Shown: piece after piece, positions 8,862-18,220 of the stretch
Numbering within the stretch: position 1 is the stretch's first letter
How the letters are laid out: every line of letters begins with the position of its first letter
Assembly (NCBI GenBank): GCA_041664345.1
Contig: JBAYKX010000024.1
Coordinates: forward strand, 1 to 64,000
Direction: 5' to 3'
Source: GWE2-40-63 sp041664345
Lineage (GTDB): Bacteria; Bacteroidota; Bacteroidia; Bacteroidales; SZUA-534
Length of the DNA: 64,000 nt
The notes under the pieces: model-generated
Seen by the model: the letters and a program-made list of their open reading frames with translations, nothing else
What the model was told of the DNA's origin: nothing
Database searches by the model: none
Translations under genes and position numbers: made by a program

Positions 8862-9881
8862 ATGAAAAGAGTTAAAATTGTTTTATTAGCATTTAGCATT
8901 GCATTTCTGACTAACTGCAAAAGTAATAGGAATGAATCGGCTCAGAAACATTGGGAAAACATAACTGTAAAAGGAAATAGGTTCGTTGCCGGGACTGAAC
9001 CCATTAATTTTAAAGGTCTTTGTTTGGAAGATATTGGCGAATTGATGAATAATGGACATTGGAATAAAAACTATATCGATCAGGCATCGAAATGGAATGT
9101 AAACGTGGTGCGATTCCCAGTTCATCCAAAACATTGGAACCGGTTGGGAAAAGAAAAATATTTGGAAGAACTAAAAAAAGGAGTAGAATGGGCTAAAGAA
9201 CGTAATATGTATTGCATTATCGACTGGCATGTAATTGGAAACATGAAAGACGAAAAATGGCAAAACCCCATGTATGAAACTACTTTAATTGAATCGTTGG
9301 ACTTTTGGGCAACCATTGCAAAAACTTTTAAAGATGAACCTGCTGTAGCCTTTTATGAACTATACAATGAACCTACGGTATTCAATGGAACATTGGGCGA
9401 AATGAACTGGCAGGAACTAACGACCATTTACCAACAAATATTAGACACTATTAAAACCTACGATAAAAATACTACTGCTTTATTGGCCGGTTTCAATTGG
9501 GCTTACGACCTTAAGGAATTAAATACCTACGATCCGAAAATTGAAAACGTTGGATATATTACTCATCCTTATCCTCAAAAAAGTGAACAACCCTGGCCTG
9601 CAAAATGGGATGAATATTTTGGATTTGTTACCGATAAATATCCGGTATTTGCTACTGAATTTGGTTTTGCTTACCCCAATCAGGTGGGTGCCCACATTCC
9701 TGTAATGGGAGATGAAACCTATGGCGAAGAAATATTAAACTACTTTAATAGCCACAATATTTCCTACACCTTATGGGTATTTTCGTGGCATTGGTATCCA
9801 ACGTTACTTAAAGATTCAACTTTTGCCATTCAAGAAGGACAAGGTGAGTTTTTTTATAAAAAATTCACTGAAACTAAATAA
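8862..9881 (+). CDS. GH5 family beta-glucanase lipoprotein
   Basis: 339 residues. The signal peptide ends in a lipobox-like FLTNC (Cys19), so the enzyme should be lipid-anchored, probably at the outer surface or in the periplasm. The body is a GH5 TIM barrel: VVRFPVHP (about 82-89), the general acid/base Glu170 in YNEPT, the HPY motif near 235, the nucleophile Glu266 in ATEFGFA, and a late Trp-rich WVFSWHWYP. The length is that of a single catalytic domain with no binding module. The likely activity is cutting beta-1,4-glucan to cello-oligosaccharides, which would feed the divergently encoded cellobiose phosphorylase; mannanase or a related GH5 activity cannot be excluded. Confidence 0.88.
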   Translation: MKRVKIVLLAFSIAFLTNCKSNRNESAQKHWENITVKGNRFVAGTEPINFKGLCLEDIGELMNNGHWNKNYIDQASKWNVNVVRFPVHPKHWNRLGKEKYLEELKKGVEWAKERNMYCIIDWHVIGNMKDEKWQNPMYETTLIESLDFWATIAKTFKDEPAVAFYELYNEPTVFNGTLGEMNWQELTTIYQQILDTIKTYDKNTTALLAGFNWAYDLKELNTYDPKIENVGYITHPYPQKSEQPWPAKWDEYFGFVTDKYPVFATEFGFAYPNQVGAHIPVMGDETYGEEILNYFNSHNISYTLWVFSWHWYPTLLKDSTFAIQEGQGEFFYKKFTETK

Positions 9882-9903
9882 TCACCCTACCATTCGTAGA
9901 ATA

Positions 9904-9935
9904 AAATTCCAGCATGTATAAACTTGCTGGAATTT
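9904..9935 (+). terminator. Rho-independent terminator after the GH5 gene
   Basis: Perfect 11-bp arms AAATTCCAGCA and TGCTGGAATTT around a 10-base loop, running into further T residues, 22 bases after the GH5 stop codon. Confidence 0.75.
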
Positions 9936-10008
9936 TTATTTAAATACTTGTACAACCTTCACTAGTTAGTCCAATTTTTTTCTCATTTTTGAACATCTAA
10001 TAATAAAA

Positions 10009-12114
10009 ATGGTAACCATACTCGACGATAATATTACCTATTTAAAAGGTGTAGGCCCAGATAAGGCCAATACGCTGGCCAGTGAATTGGGCATAAAAAC
10101 TTATGGCGATTTGGTTTATTATTTCCCCTACCGATACCTCGACCGCACAAAATTTTATACCATCGGCGAATTGAATGCTGAAATGAATTACATTCAAATT
10201 AAAGGAAAAATTGTACACATTGAAATTGTCGGTGAAAAGCGTAAACAACGCATGACAGCTATACTAAGCGATGGCACTGGAACCATAAAACTGGTGTGGT
10301 TTCAGGGAATTAAATGGCTGGCTGACCGGATTAAACTAAATACGCACTATGTGGCTTTTGGCAAACCAACCGAATTTAACGGGTCGCTAAATATCACTCA
10401 TCCCGAGTTGGAGGAGTTGGTTAAATTTCAGGAAAAATTGGATTACAATTGGCTGGCTTTTTACAATACCACTGAAAAGATGAAAGCCAAATACATCAAT
10501 TCGAAAGCCATCCATAACATGCTTATAAACCTTCTGCCTTTGTTAAAAGACAAGCTTACCGAAACGTTACCCGCATATTTAATTGAAAAACACAAACTAC
10601 TGAATTTGTACGATGCTCTTTATAATGTTCATTTACCTTTAAGTCAGGATAAACTCCAGATTGCACAATTTCGGTTAAAATTTGAGGAACTGTTTTACAT
10701 CCAACTAAAAATATTGCGCTTAAAACATTACCGCACCACCCATTTTGGGGGCTACCGGTTTGAAAAAGTTGGCGATTATTTCAATCGGTTCTTCAAGGAA
10801 GTTCTGCCTTTTGAACTTACCAATGCCCAAAAAAAAGTACTGCGCGAAATACGGGTTGACACCAATACCGGTAAACAAATGAACCGGTTGCTTCAAGGCG
10901 ATGTTGGTAGCGGAAAAACTTTAGTAGCTTTAATGACCATGCTATTAGCCATTGATAATGGGTTTCAAACCTGTATTATGGCTCCAACTGAAATATTGGC
11001 CAATCAACATTTCCAAACCATTTCGGAGTGGGTGGTTCCTTTAGGATTAACCATTGAACTTTTAACCGGCTCCACCAAACAAAGCAAACGAAAAACCTTG
11101 CATGCAGCCCTTCAAAATGGCGAATGCAAAATACTAATTGGAACCCATGCCCTATTGGAAGATCCGGTGCAATTCCTGAACCTGGGAATGGTGGTAATTG
11201 ATGAACAGCATCGTTTTGGAGTAGCACAACGGGCTAAACTTTGGAAAAAAAATGTGCAGCCACCCCACATATTGGTTATGACCGCCACTCCTATTCCACG
11301 AACATTGGCTATGACGCTTTATGGCGATTTGGATGTTTCCGTAATTGATGAGTTGCCTCCCGGACGAAAACCAATTAAAACCTTGCATTATAATGATGCC
11401 AAACGACTGCGTGTTTTTGGTTTTATTAAGGAACAAATTGAATTGGGACGGCAAATTTATATTGTATATCCACTGATAAGGGAATCGGAAGCCATGGATT
11501 ATAAAGACCTGGAAGACGGATTGGAGAGCATTTCAAGAGCTTTTCCGCCACCAAAATTTGCTATTAGCGTGGTACATGGCAAAATGAAGCCAGAAGAGAA
11601 AGACAAGGCGATGGATTTATTCGTGAGGAAACAAACCCAGATAATGATTGCCACTACCGTGATAGAAGTAGGTGTAAATATCCCCAATGCATCGGTTATG
11701 GTAATTGAAAGTGCCGAACGGTTTGGCCTTTCGCAATTGCACCAGCTCCGCGGTCGGGTTGGTCGGGGTGCCGATCAATCCTATTGCATTCTTATGACTG
11801 GCTACAAATTAACAACCGATGGCAAAACCCGCATCAAGACTATGGTTGAAACCAACGATGGCTTTGAAATATCGGAAGTTGATTTAAAACTCCGAGGCCC
11901 AGGTGACATTGAAGGAACTCAGCAAAGTGGCCTCCCCATTGACTTGAAAATTGCCAATTTAGGACACGATTCTCAAATACTGGGCTTTGCGCGCCAAGTT
12001 GCCGAAGAAATCCTATCGGTTGATCCGAACCTCGGCGAACCTCATAATTTTGTTTTGCGGAAAACAATGGAACAAAAATGGAAATACGAATTTAACTGGA
12101 GCCAAATCTCTTAA
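10009..12114 (+). CDS. recG: ATP-dependent DNA helicase RecG
   Basis: 701 residues, the normal RecG length. An N-terminal wedge/OB domain (about 60-170) is followed by a superfamily 2 helicase core: Walker A GDVGSGKT (about 298-305), DEQH box in VVIDEQHRFGV, TATPIPRT, the helicase motif VI region QLRGRVGRG, and the C-terminal TRG-like segment. RecG remodels stalled replication forks and Holliday junctions. It is preceded by a terminator and appears to be transcribed alone. I see no lesion. Confidence 0.97.
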   Translation: MVTILDDNITYLKGVGPDKANTLASELGIKTYGDLVYYFPYRYLDRTKFYTIGELNAEMNYIQIKGKIVHIEIVGEKRKQRMTAILSDGTGTIKLVWFQGIKWLADRIKLNTHYVAFGKPTEFNGSLNITHPELEELVKFQEKLDYNWLAFYNTTEKMKAKYINSKAIHNMLINLLPLLKDKLTETLPAYLIEKHKLLNLYDALYNVHLPLSQDKLQIAQFRLKFEELFYIQLKILRLKHYRTTHFGGYRFEKVGDYFNRFFKEVLPFELTNAQKKVLREIRVDTNTGKQMNRLLQGDVGSGKTLVALMTMLLAIDNGFQTCIMAPTEILANQHFQTISEWVVPLGLTIELLTGSTKQSKRKTLHAALQNGECKILIGTHALLEDPVQFLNLGMVVIDEQHRFGVAQRAKLWKKNVQPPHILVMTATPIPRTLAMTLYGDLDVSVIDELPPGRKPIKTLHYNDAKRLRVFGFIKEQIELGRQIYIVYPLIRESEAMDYKDLEDGLESISRAFPPPKFAISVVHGKMKPEEKDKAMDLFVRKQTQIMIATTVIEVGVNIPNASVMVIESAERFGLSQLHQLRGRVGRGADQSYCILMTGYKLTTDGKTRIKTMVETNDGFEISEVDLKLRGPGDIEGTQQSGLPIDLKIANLGHDSQILGFARQVAEEILSVDPNLGEPHNFVLRKTMEQKWKYEFNWSQIS

Positions 12115-12247
12115 AACAAAATCACACCCCCCACAATTTGCATTCGTTTGCACAAAACACCTACATTTATCATCACTTTTAGAGCCAAGTAAACCCCTAC
12201 CCGATGAATTATTTCTAATTTTGTGTCGTAATAATTTTTAAAAAACT

Positions 12248-12424
12248 ATGAACAACGAATTAAATCAATTAGAAAAAAACGCTCCCGATAAAAAAAGAAA
12301 TGTCGCTTCAAAAAAAAATTCCGACTCTTCTTCAAAAAAACAAATCAAAAACGCTTCAATACTTATTCCTACCTGGGAATGGGAGAACAATCCGGAATAC
12401 GATGAATTTTGGAAAAACAATTAA
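12248..12424 (+). CDS. Small unrecognised protein
   Basis: A 58-codon frame from ATG to TAA in the gap between recG and rseC. The first two thirds are highly charged and Lys/Ser/Asn-rich, and the last third is PTWEWENNPEYDEFWKNN, an aromatic-acidic tail that does not look like random AT-rich translation. No signal peptide or membrane segment. No family recognised. Nothing else was seen in 12115-12712. Confidence 0.4.
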   Translation: MNNELNQLEKNAPDKKRNVASKKNSDSSSKKQIKNASILIPTWEWENNPEYDEFWKNN

Positions 12425-12684
12425 GTTGGTTGTCCTACAAATTTTTAAGTATGGGTAAGTTGCCTAAAAGTGTATTGATAAATTATCACAAAAAATTCCC
12501 ATAATTGAATTTGCCTTTTCATGTTTTACAACTTATAAAACATAAAAATCAAACAGTTTTACCCATTCAATTGCAATAAATACAGCATAATAAGGCTTGT
12601 TCCGTATTTATTTATAATCATCCTAAATAAGGTTTTCAAGTCAGCATTTGGGCAAAAATCCTTCCGATTCAATTTCAAACATTT

Positions 12685-12692
12685 TACATTTG
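12685..12692 (+). promoter_or_regulatory. Candidate -7 element for the rseC-rnf operon
   Basis: TACATTTG, an exact TAnnTTTG match 20 bases before the rseC start. The expected TTG element about 20 bases upstream is poor, so this is tentative. Confidence 0.35.
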
Positions 12693-12712
12693 CGCAAAAT
12701 CATAAAAATTAG

Positions 12713-13126
12713 ATGAACCATTCATCCATTTCCCATCAAGGACTTGTGGAATCAGTAAATAATGGGATTGTAAAAGTAACTATTACCAGTGTTTCAGCTT
12801 GTGCATCTTGCCATGCTCAAGGGGCTTGCAGTGCATCTGATATACAAAACAAAGTGGTTGAAGCCACTGATTACAAAAAAAAGGTTAAACCCGGCGATTG
12901 GGTTACGGTTGTCACCAAAGAATCAATGGGTTTGAAAGCCGTATTTTTTGCTTACATACTTCCTTTTATTCTGGTACTTCTTTCGCTTATTATCGGACAT
13001 ATTTATTCAATCAATGAATCAGCATCCGGTTTAATTTCTCTTTCAATCTTAATACCTTATTATTCAATACTTTATTTATTTAAAAATATTCTGAAAAAGT
13101 CCTTCATTTTTGAAATTGAATCATAA
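12713..13126 (+). CDS. rseC: SoxR-reducing / RseC family protein
   Basis: 137 residues. An N-terminal soluble domain with the cysteine set CASCHAQGAC (about 31-40), typical of RseC/MucC proteins, is followed by two membrane helices (about 80-103 and 107-125). In gamma-proteobacteria RseC works with the Rsx/Rnf complex to keep SoxR reduced; in Bacteroidota the gene is regularly the first of the rnf operon, as here (12 bases before rnfB). Its role in this organism is inferred only from that linkage. Confidence 0.88.
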   Translation: MNHSSISHQGLVESVNNGIVKVTITSVSACASCHAQGACSASDIQNKVVEATDYKKKVKPGDWVTVVTKESMGLKAVFFAYILPFILVLLSLIIGHIYSINESASGLISLSILIPYYSILYLFKNILKKSFIFEIES

Positions 13127-13138
13127 ATTTTTGAAAAT

Positions 13139-14032
13139 ATGAGCATCACGATTATTTATACCATTCTAGCACTTAGCCTTTTAGGATTGCTTTCGGCTGT
13201 AATTCTTTACTTTGTGGCTCAACAGTTCAAAGTAATTGAGGATCCTAGAATTGATGAGGTGGAAGGTATGTTGCCGGGCGCAAATTGTGGGGGTTGTGGT
13301 TACGCCGGATGCCGACAATTAGCAGAAACTATGGTAAAATCAGATGATATGGCTGATTTGAATTGTCCGGTATCAGAATCATCGGCAATGGTAGCCATAG
13401 CCAATTATTTAGGACACGAAGCTTCCACCGTTGAACCAAAAATTGCGGTAGTCCGTTGCAATGGAACTTTTACCCATAGAGCGAAAACAAATACCTACGA
13501 CGGAGCCAGTTCCTGCGCCATTGCTTCAGCTTTATATTCGGGCGATAGCGGATGTAGTTATGGCTGCTTAGTCCATGGTGATTGTGTGACCGTATGCAAA
13601 TTTGGTGCTATGTACATGGATCCACTTACGGGATTACCCGTTATAATTGAGAAAAAATGTGTTGCCTGCGGTGCTTGCGTAAAAGCTTGCCCCAAGAAAA
13701 TTATTGAATTGCGGAATAAAGGGAAAAACAGCCGCCGAATCTATGTTTCTTGTATCAATAAAGACAAAGGTGGAGTTGCTAAAAAAGCTTGTTCAGCCGC
13801 TTGCATTGGCTGTGGAAAATGTGTAAAAGCTTGTCCTTTTGATGCAATTACTTTGGAGAACAATCTCGCTTATATCGATTTTAATAAATGTAAATTATGC
13901 CGTAAATGCGTCATGGAATGTCCAACAGAGGCTATAGTTGAGCTAAACTTTCCGGCACGAAAGCAAGTTCAATCAGAAACCATAGAACCAGCAAGCAATG
14001 CTGCAGAAAACAGTAATACTTCAAACGATTAA
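13139..14032 (+). CDS. rnfB: Rnf electron transport complex subunit B
   Basis: 297 residues. One N-terminal membrane helix (about 5-27) is followed by the Fe-S domain with GANCGGCGYAGC (about 47-58) and a later Cys, and then several ferredoxin-type 4Fe-4S motifs: CVACGACVKACP, CIGCGKCVKACP and CKLCRKCVMECP, plus an earlier CVTVC. RnfB passes electrons from reduced ferredoxin into the membrane complex. The tail (last 25 residues) is a low-complexity Ser/Glu/Asn extension. Second gene of the operon, 16 bases before rnfC. Confidence 0.96.
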   Translation: MSITIIYTILALSLLGLLSAVILYFVAQQFKVIEDPRIDEVEGMLPGANCGGCGYAGCRQLAETMVKSDDMADLNCPVSESSAMVAIANYLGHEASTVEPKIAVVRCNGTFTHRAKTNTYDGASSCAIASALYSGDSGCSYGCLVHGDCVTVCKFGAMYMDPLTGLPVIIEKKCVACGACVKACPKKIIELRNKGKNSRRIYVSCINKDKGGVAKKACSAACIGCGKCVKACPFDAITLENNLAYIDFNKCKLCRKCVMECPTEAIVELNFPARKQVQSETIEPASNAAENSNTSND

Positions 14033-14048
14033 AAATTAGGAGGAAAAC

Positions 14049-15380
14049 GTGTTAAAAACATTTAAAAAAGGTGGCGTTCATCCGGCCGAAAACAAATTAT
14101 CAGCCCACGCTCCTATTATTAAAGCAGAAATACCAAAAACCGTAACCATACCTTTGGGTCAGCATATTGGAGCTCCATCGAGTCCAATTGTTACCAAAGG
14201 GGAAACTGTAAAAGTTGGACAAATCATTGCAAAAAGCAATGGGTTTGTTTCGGCGAATATTCATTCCTCGGTTTCAGGAGTTGTAGCCAAGATTGAAGAT
14301 ACATTCGATATTACCGGTTTTTCAAGACCTGCAATTTCTATTACTGTTGATGGTGACGATTGGTTGGAAACTATTGATCGAACAGAAACCATAAATAGCA
14401 ATCTGGATTATCAACCGGAACATATCATTAAAAGAGTCCAGGAATCAGGCATTGTAGGTTTGGGAGGAGCCACCTTTCCAACTCACATTAAATTATCGGT
14501 TCCAACAGGCAAAAAAGCTGAATTTCTGATAATAAATGGAGTAGAATGCGAGCCTTATCTGACAGCTGACCATCGCCTGATGATGGAAAAAGGAGAGCAG
14601 GTATTAATCGGCACAAAATTATTGATGGCTGCTTTAGGAGTTAATAAGGCTTATATTTGCATAGAAAACAACAAGCCCGACGCCATTCAGCACCTAATGC
14701 AATTAGCAAAAAAGTATCAACCCATTCAAGTGGTTCCCTTAAAAGTTAAATATCCTCAAGGTGGCGAAAAACAATTGATAAATGCAGTACTTAAACGCGA
14801 AGTTCCATCGGGTGGATTGCCTATTGATTTGGGCGTTATTGTGCAAAACGTAGGAACTGCCTTTGCCGTTTATGAAGCCGTTCAAAAAAATAAACCTCTA
14901 TTTGAACGCATAGTAACCGTAACAGGAAAAACAGTTAAAAAACCATCAAACTTTTTAGTGCGCATTGGTACACCAGCCATTCAATTGGTTGAAGCTGCCG
15001 GTGGAATCCCTGATGATACCGGTAAAATAGTTGCTGGCGGCCCCATGATGGGTAAAGCCTTAAACTCGTTGGATGTGCCCATCACAAAAGGGGCTTCAGG
15101 AATTCTTCTTTTTGATCGAAAAGAAGGGAAGCGGTTACCAATTAGTCCTTGCATCCGCTGCGGAAAGTGTGTTTCGGTTTGCCCAATGGGGCTTGAACCC
15201 TATCTTTTAATGACACTTTCGGAAAAACAGATTTGGGACCGTAGTGAAAAAGAAAATACTATGGATTGCATGGAATGCGGTTCATGTATGTACACCTGTC
15301 CCGCAAACAGGCCTTTACTTGACTATATCCGGTTAAGCAAATCAACCGTAGGACAACTTATCAGAACTCGAAAACAATAA
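14049..15380 (+). CDS. rnfC: Rnf electron transport complex subunit C
   Basis: 443 residues starting at GTG, fixed by a strong AGGAGG seven bases or so upstream, an unusual signal for this phylum. It has an N-terminal barrel-like segment (GQHIGAPSSPIVTKGETVK), an NADH/FMN-binding core (about 135-350, GLGGATFPTHIKLS and NGVECEPYLTADHRLM), and two 4Fe-4S motifs near the C-terminus, CIRCGKCVSVCP and CMECGSCMYTCP. RnfC is the NAD-side subunit of the ferredoxin:NAD+ oxidoreductase. The C-terminus is short, without the long repeat tail seen in E. coli RsxC. Confidence 0.96.
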   Translation: MLKTFKKGGVHPAENKLSAHAPIIKAEIPKTVTIPLGQHIGAPSSPIVTKGETVKVGQIIAKSNGFVSANIHSSVSGVVAKIEDTFDITGFSRPAISITVDGDDWLETIDRTETINSNLDYQPEHIIKRVQESGIVGLGGATFPTHIKLSVPTGKKAEFLIINGVECEPYLTADHRLMMEKGEQVLIGTKLLMAALGVNKAYICIENNKPDAIQHLMQLAKKYQPIQVVPLKVKYPQGGEKQLINAVLKREVPSGGLPIDLGVIVQNVGTAFAVYEAVQKNKPLFERIVTVTGKTVKKPSNFLVRIGTPAIQLVEAAGGIPDDTGKIVAGGPMMGKALNSLDVPITKGASGILLFDRKEGKRLPISPCIRCGKCVSVCPMGLEPYLLMTLSEKQIWDRSEKENTMDCMECGSCMYTCPANRPLLDYIRLSKSTVGQLIRTRKQ

Positions 15381-15394
15381 CTTGTAGAATAAAA

Positions 15395-16393
15395 ATGGAA
15401 AAATTACTACATATATCTCCCTCCCCACACATAGCAGGGGAATACTCGGTACAAAAAATTATGTATGGGGTTTTGCTGGCATTGCTTCCTGCATTTGCGG
15501 CATCTGTCTACTTTTTTGGGATAGGTGCTATTGTTGTTACCGCAACCGCAGTTGTCAGTTGTGTGGCATTTGAATATTTAATCCAAAAATATCTAATTAA
15601 AGGAACTCCTACCATTTTGAATGGTTCTGCCGCATTAACCGGTGTGTTGTTAGCTTTTAATGTTCCTAGTAATTTACCCATATTGCTGATTGTTATTGGT
15701 TCGATGGTAGCTATTGGAATTGGCAAAATGTCGTTCGGTGGATTGGGGCAAAACCCATTTAACCCTGCCTTGGTTGGCCGGGTATTTCTTCTTATATCAT
15801 TTCCGGTTCAAATGACCAGTTGGCCATTGCCCATGGGTTTCCAAACCAAATATTTTGATGCAATAACTGGTGCTACGCCATTAGCTCTTGTTAAAGAAGG
15901 AATTAAAAATGGGCAAACACTTTCTAGTATCGAAAATATACCCAGCCACATGAATCTATTTTATGGAGCCATGGGTGGAAGTATTGGCGAAATATGTGCC
16001 CTTGCTTTAATCTTAGGATTTGCATTTATGCTATATCGCAAAATAATTACTTGGCACATACCGGTATTCCTTATTTCAACCATATTTGCTTTTACTGGAA
16101 TAATGCATTTAACAAATCCTGAAAAATATGCCGACCCCCTGTTTCATATTTTAACCGGAGGCGTAATGTTGGGAGCAATTTTCATGGCAACCGATATGGT
16201 TACTTCACCTATGACCCATAAAGGTATGGCTATCTTTGCCATTGGCATAGGCTTAATCACTGTTATTATTAGGCTTTTTGGAGCCTATCCTGAAGGAATT
16301 TCATTTGCAATTTTAATTATGAATGCATTTGTTCCTTTGCTGAACAAATGGACAAAACCCACCCGATTTGGAGAGGAGGTACTCAATGGCTAA
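15395..16393 (+). CDS. rnfD: Rnf electron transport complex subunit D
   Basis: 332 residues, mostly membrane helices (about eight to ten). It carries the covalent-FMN threonine motif DAITGAT (about residues 153-159), the site where RnfD/NqrB proteins are flavinylated by ApbE, and the conserved GGLGQNPFNPALVGR. It forms part of the ion-translocating core. Its last codons overlap the start of rnfG by 8 bases, pointing to translational coupling. No apbE is present in the window. Confidence 0.96.
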   Translation: MEKLLHISPSPHIAGEYSVQKIMYGVLLALLPAFAASVYFFGIGAIVVTATAVVSCVAFEYLIQKYLIKGTPTILNGSAALTGVLLAFNVPSNLPILLIVIGSMVAIGIGKMSFGGLGQNPFNPALVGRVFLLISFPVQMTSWPLPMGFQTKYFDAITGATPLALVKEGIKNGQTLSSIENIPSHMNLFYGAMGGSIGEICALALILGFAFMLYRKIITWHIPVFLISTIFAFTGIMHLTNPEKYADPLFHILTGGVMLGAIFMATDMVTSPMTHKGMAIFAIGIGLITVIIRLFGAYPEGISFAILIMNAFVPLLNKWTKPTRFGEEVLNG

Positions 16394-16996
16394 AAAAGAA
16401 TCAACCTTTAAAAATATGGCAATCACCCTATTATCAATTACCTTGATTGCCTCAGCAAGCCTTGCCATGGTTTACAATGTTACAAAAGAACCTATTAAAC
16501 TGGTTCAAATTGAAAACAAAAACAAATCAATAAAGGAAGTATTGCCGGATTTTGATAATCAACCGTTTACTGAATTGTACAAAATTCCGTCCGATGGCGA
16601 TTCGCTGGTTTGTTATCCGGGTAAGCTAAATGGCGAAATAATTGGTGTAGCAGTTGAAACCTATACAAAAAAGGGTATAGCGGTTTTATAAGCATCATGG
16701 TTGGTTTTAAACCCGATGGTACCATTATTAATTATTCCGTAATTGAACATAAAGAAACACCTGGTTTGGGAACTAAAATGGTTGATTGGTTTAAAACCGA
16801 TAAAAAGGAACAAAGCATTATTGGTAAAAATCCGGGCATAAATAACCTTACTGTTAAAAAAGACGGTGGTGAAGTAGATGCTATAACTGCGGCTACTATC
16901 AGTTCGCGGGCATTTTGCGATGGCATCCAAAGGGCATATAATGCCTATATGAATTCAAAAAAAGCAGGGGAAGAACAAACCGTTCAAACGAATTAA
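16386..16996 (+). CDS. rnfG: Rnf complex subunit G, interrupted by a -1 frameshift
   Basis: Two abutting reading frames make up one RnfG. The first (16386-16691) has a membrane anchor and ends at a TAA just after TKKGIAVL. The second frame, one base back, reads GYSGFISIMVGFKPDG and continues to 16996 with the normal RnfG features: EHKETPGLGTKM and the flavinylation-type motif DAITAATISS (Gly replaced by Ala relative to the common SGAT form). Joining them at ACA AAA AAG (16665-16673 region) by a -1 slip restores a 202-residue protein of the expected length. A perfect AGGAGGT lies just before the ATG at 16386. Either a one-base deletion in the A6G3 run (mutation or sequencing error) or programmed slippage on A AAA AAG explains this; the deletion is simpler. 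Confidence 0.85.
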
Positions 16997-17006
16997 AACA
17001 AGTACC

Positions 17007-17588
17007 ATGAGTCAAATGAAACAATTTACTAAAGGTTTTTTCAAGGAGAATCCTATATTAGTGCTCATATTAGGCACTTGCCCAACCTTAGCAACCACCT
17101 CATCAGCAATCAATGGAATGGGGATGGGTTTAGCCACTACTTTTGTACTTATTGGATCTAATGTGGCCATTTCGCTTATTGCTAAATCAATTCCCGATAA
17201 AGTTCGAATTCCAGCCTTTGTGGTTGTAATAGCTACTTTTGTAACCATTGTTGATTTATTGATGCAGGCTTATGTACCTGAATTGTACGTGCAATTGGGA
17301 ATATTTATTCCACTAATCGTGGTAAATTGCATTGTACTCGGCCGGGCTGAAGCTTTTGCATGCAAAAATACGCCCACTGCATCCTTCTTAGATGGCTTAG
17401 GAATGGGTTTAGGCTTTACCATGGCTTTGGGAATTTTAGGTTCAATTCGTGAATTGTTGGGCGCCGGTTCCATTTTGGGTATGAAGCTAATTGAAGGCGA
17501 TGGGATGCTCCTATTTATCCTTGCTCCCGGTGCATTTATTGCTTTAGGATATCTAATAGCTATAATTAACCGATTTAAAAAGGTATAA
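17007..17588 (+). CDS. rnfE: Rnf electron transport complex subunit E
   Basis: 193 residues, six predicted membrane helices. It contains GTCPTLATTSSAINGMGMG near the N-terminus and GLGFTMALGILGSIRELLGAG in the middle, both typical of RnfE/NqrD. RnfA and RnfE are homologous, inversely oriented subunits that share a Fe-S centre between them and form the ion channel. It begins 10 bases after rnfG. Confidence 0.96.
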   Translation: MSQMKQFTKGFFKENPILVLILGTCPTLATTSSAINGMGMGLATTFVLIGSNVAISLIAKSIPDKVRIPAFVVVIATFVTIVDLLMQAYVPELYVQLGIFIPLIVVNCIVLGRAEAFACKNTPTASFLDGLGMGLGFTMALGILGSIRELLGAGSILGMKLIEGDGMLLFILAPGAFIALGYLIAIINRFKKV

Positions 17589-17606
17589 CCGTTAAAAATT
17601 AATTGT

Positions 17607-18179
17607 ATGGAATATATTTTACTTGTAATATCCGCCATATTTGTCAACAACATTGTATTATCTCAATTTCTTGGCATTTGCCCTTTCCTTGGGGTTTCCA
17701 ATAAGGTTTCTACTGCTATGGGAATGTCAGCTGCGGTGCTTTTTGTTATTGTTCTGGCCACCATTGTTACATACCTAGTTCAGGTAAACGTATTGGTTCC
17801 ACTGCACATTGAATACATGCAAACTATAACCTTTATTTCGATAATTGCTGCGTTGGTGCAAATGGTGGAAATTATCCTAAAAAAAATAAGTCCTTCCTTG
17901 TATCAGGCGTTGGGAATATTTTTACCGCTCATAACCACCAATTGCGCTGTGCTGGGAGTAGCTATTCTGGTTTTCAAAAAGAATTACCACTTATTTGACG
18001 GAGTTATTTTTGCTGCAGCAACATCAATAGGTTTTGGACTGGCCATTGTAATATTTGCGGGCATCCGCGAGCATCTCGACTTAATGGCTATTCCAAAAGG
18101 AATGAAAGGCATTCCCATTTCATTGATAACCGCAGGTATTTTAGCGATGGCCTTTATGGGTTTTAGTGGACTGGTATAA
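17607..18179 (+). CDS. rnfA: Rnf electron transport complex subunit A
   Basis: 190 residues, six predicted membrane helices. It shows the RnfA/NqrE signatures FVNNIVLSQFLGICPFLGVS, PLITTNCAVLGVA and a C-terminal FAGIREHLDLMAIPKGMKG. The conserved Cys in GICPF and TNCAV are those expected to ligate the shared Fe-S cluster with RnfE. Last gene of the rseC-rnfBCDGEA operon, 18 bases after rnfE. Confidence 0.96.
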   Translation: MEYILLVISAIFVNNIVLSQFLGICPFLGVSNKVSTAMGMSAAVLFVIVLATIVTYLVQVNVLVPLHIEYMQTITFISIIAALVQMVEIILKKISPSLYQALGIFLPLITTNCAVLGVAILVFKKNYHLFDGVIFAAATSIGFGLAIVIFAGIREHLDLMAIPKGMKGIPISLITAGILAMAFMGFSGLV

Positions 18180-18190
18180 TCTATAGTCCT

Positions 18191-18220
18191 TTGCAAATTA
18201 ATTACTATTAATTTTTGCAA
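18191..18220 (+). terminator. Possible terminator of the rnf operon
   Basis: Arms TTGCAAATTAAT and ATTAATTTTTGCAA pair with a two-T bulge around a 4-base loop, 12 bases after rnfA. There is no clean T run after it, so confidence is low. Confidence 0.35.
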
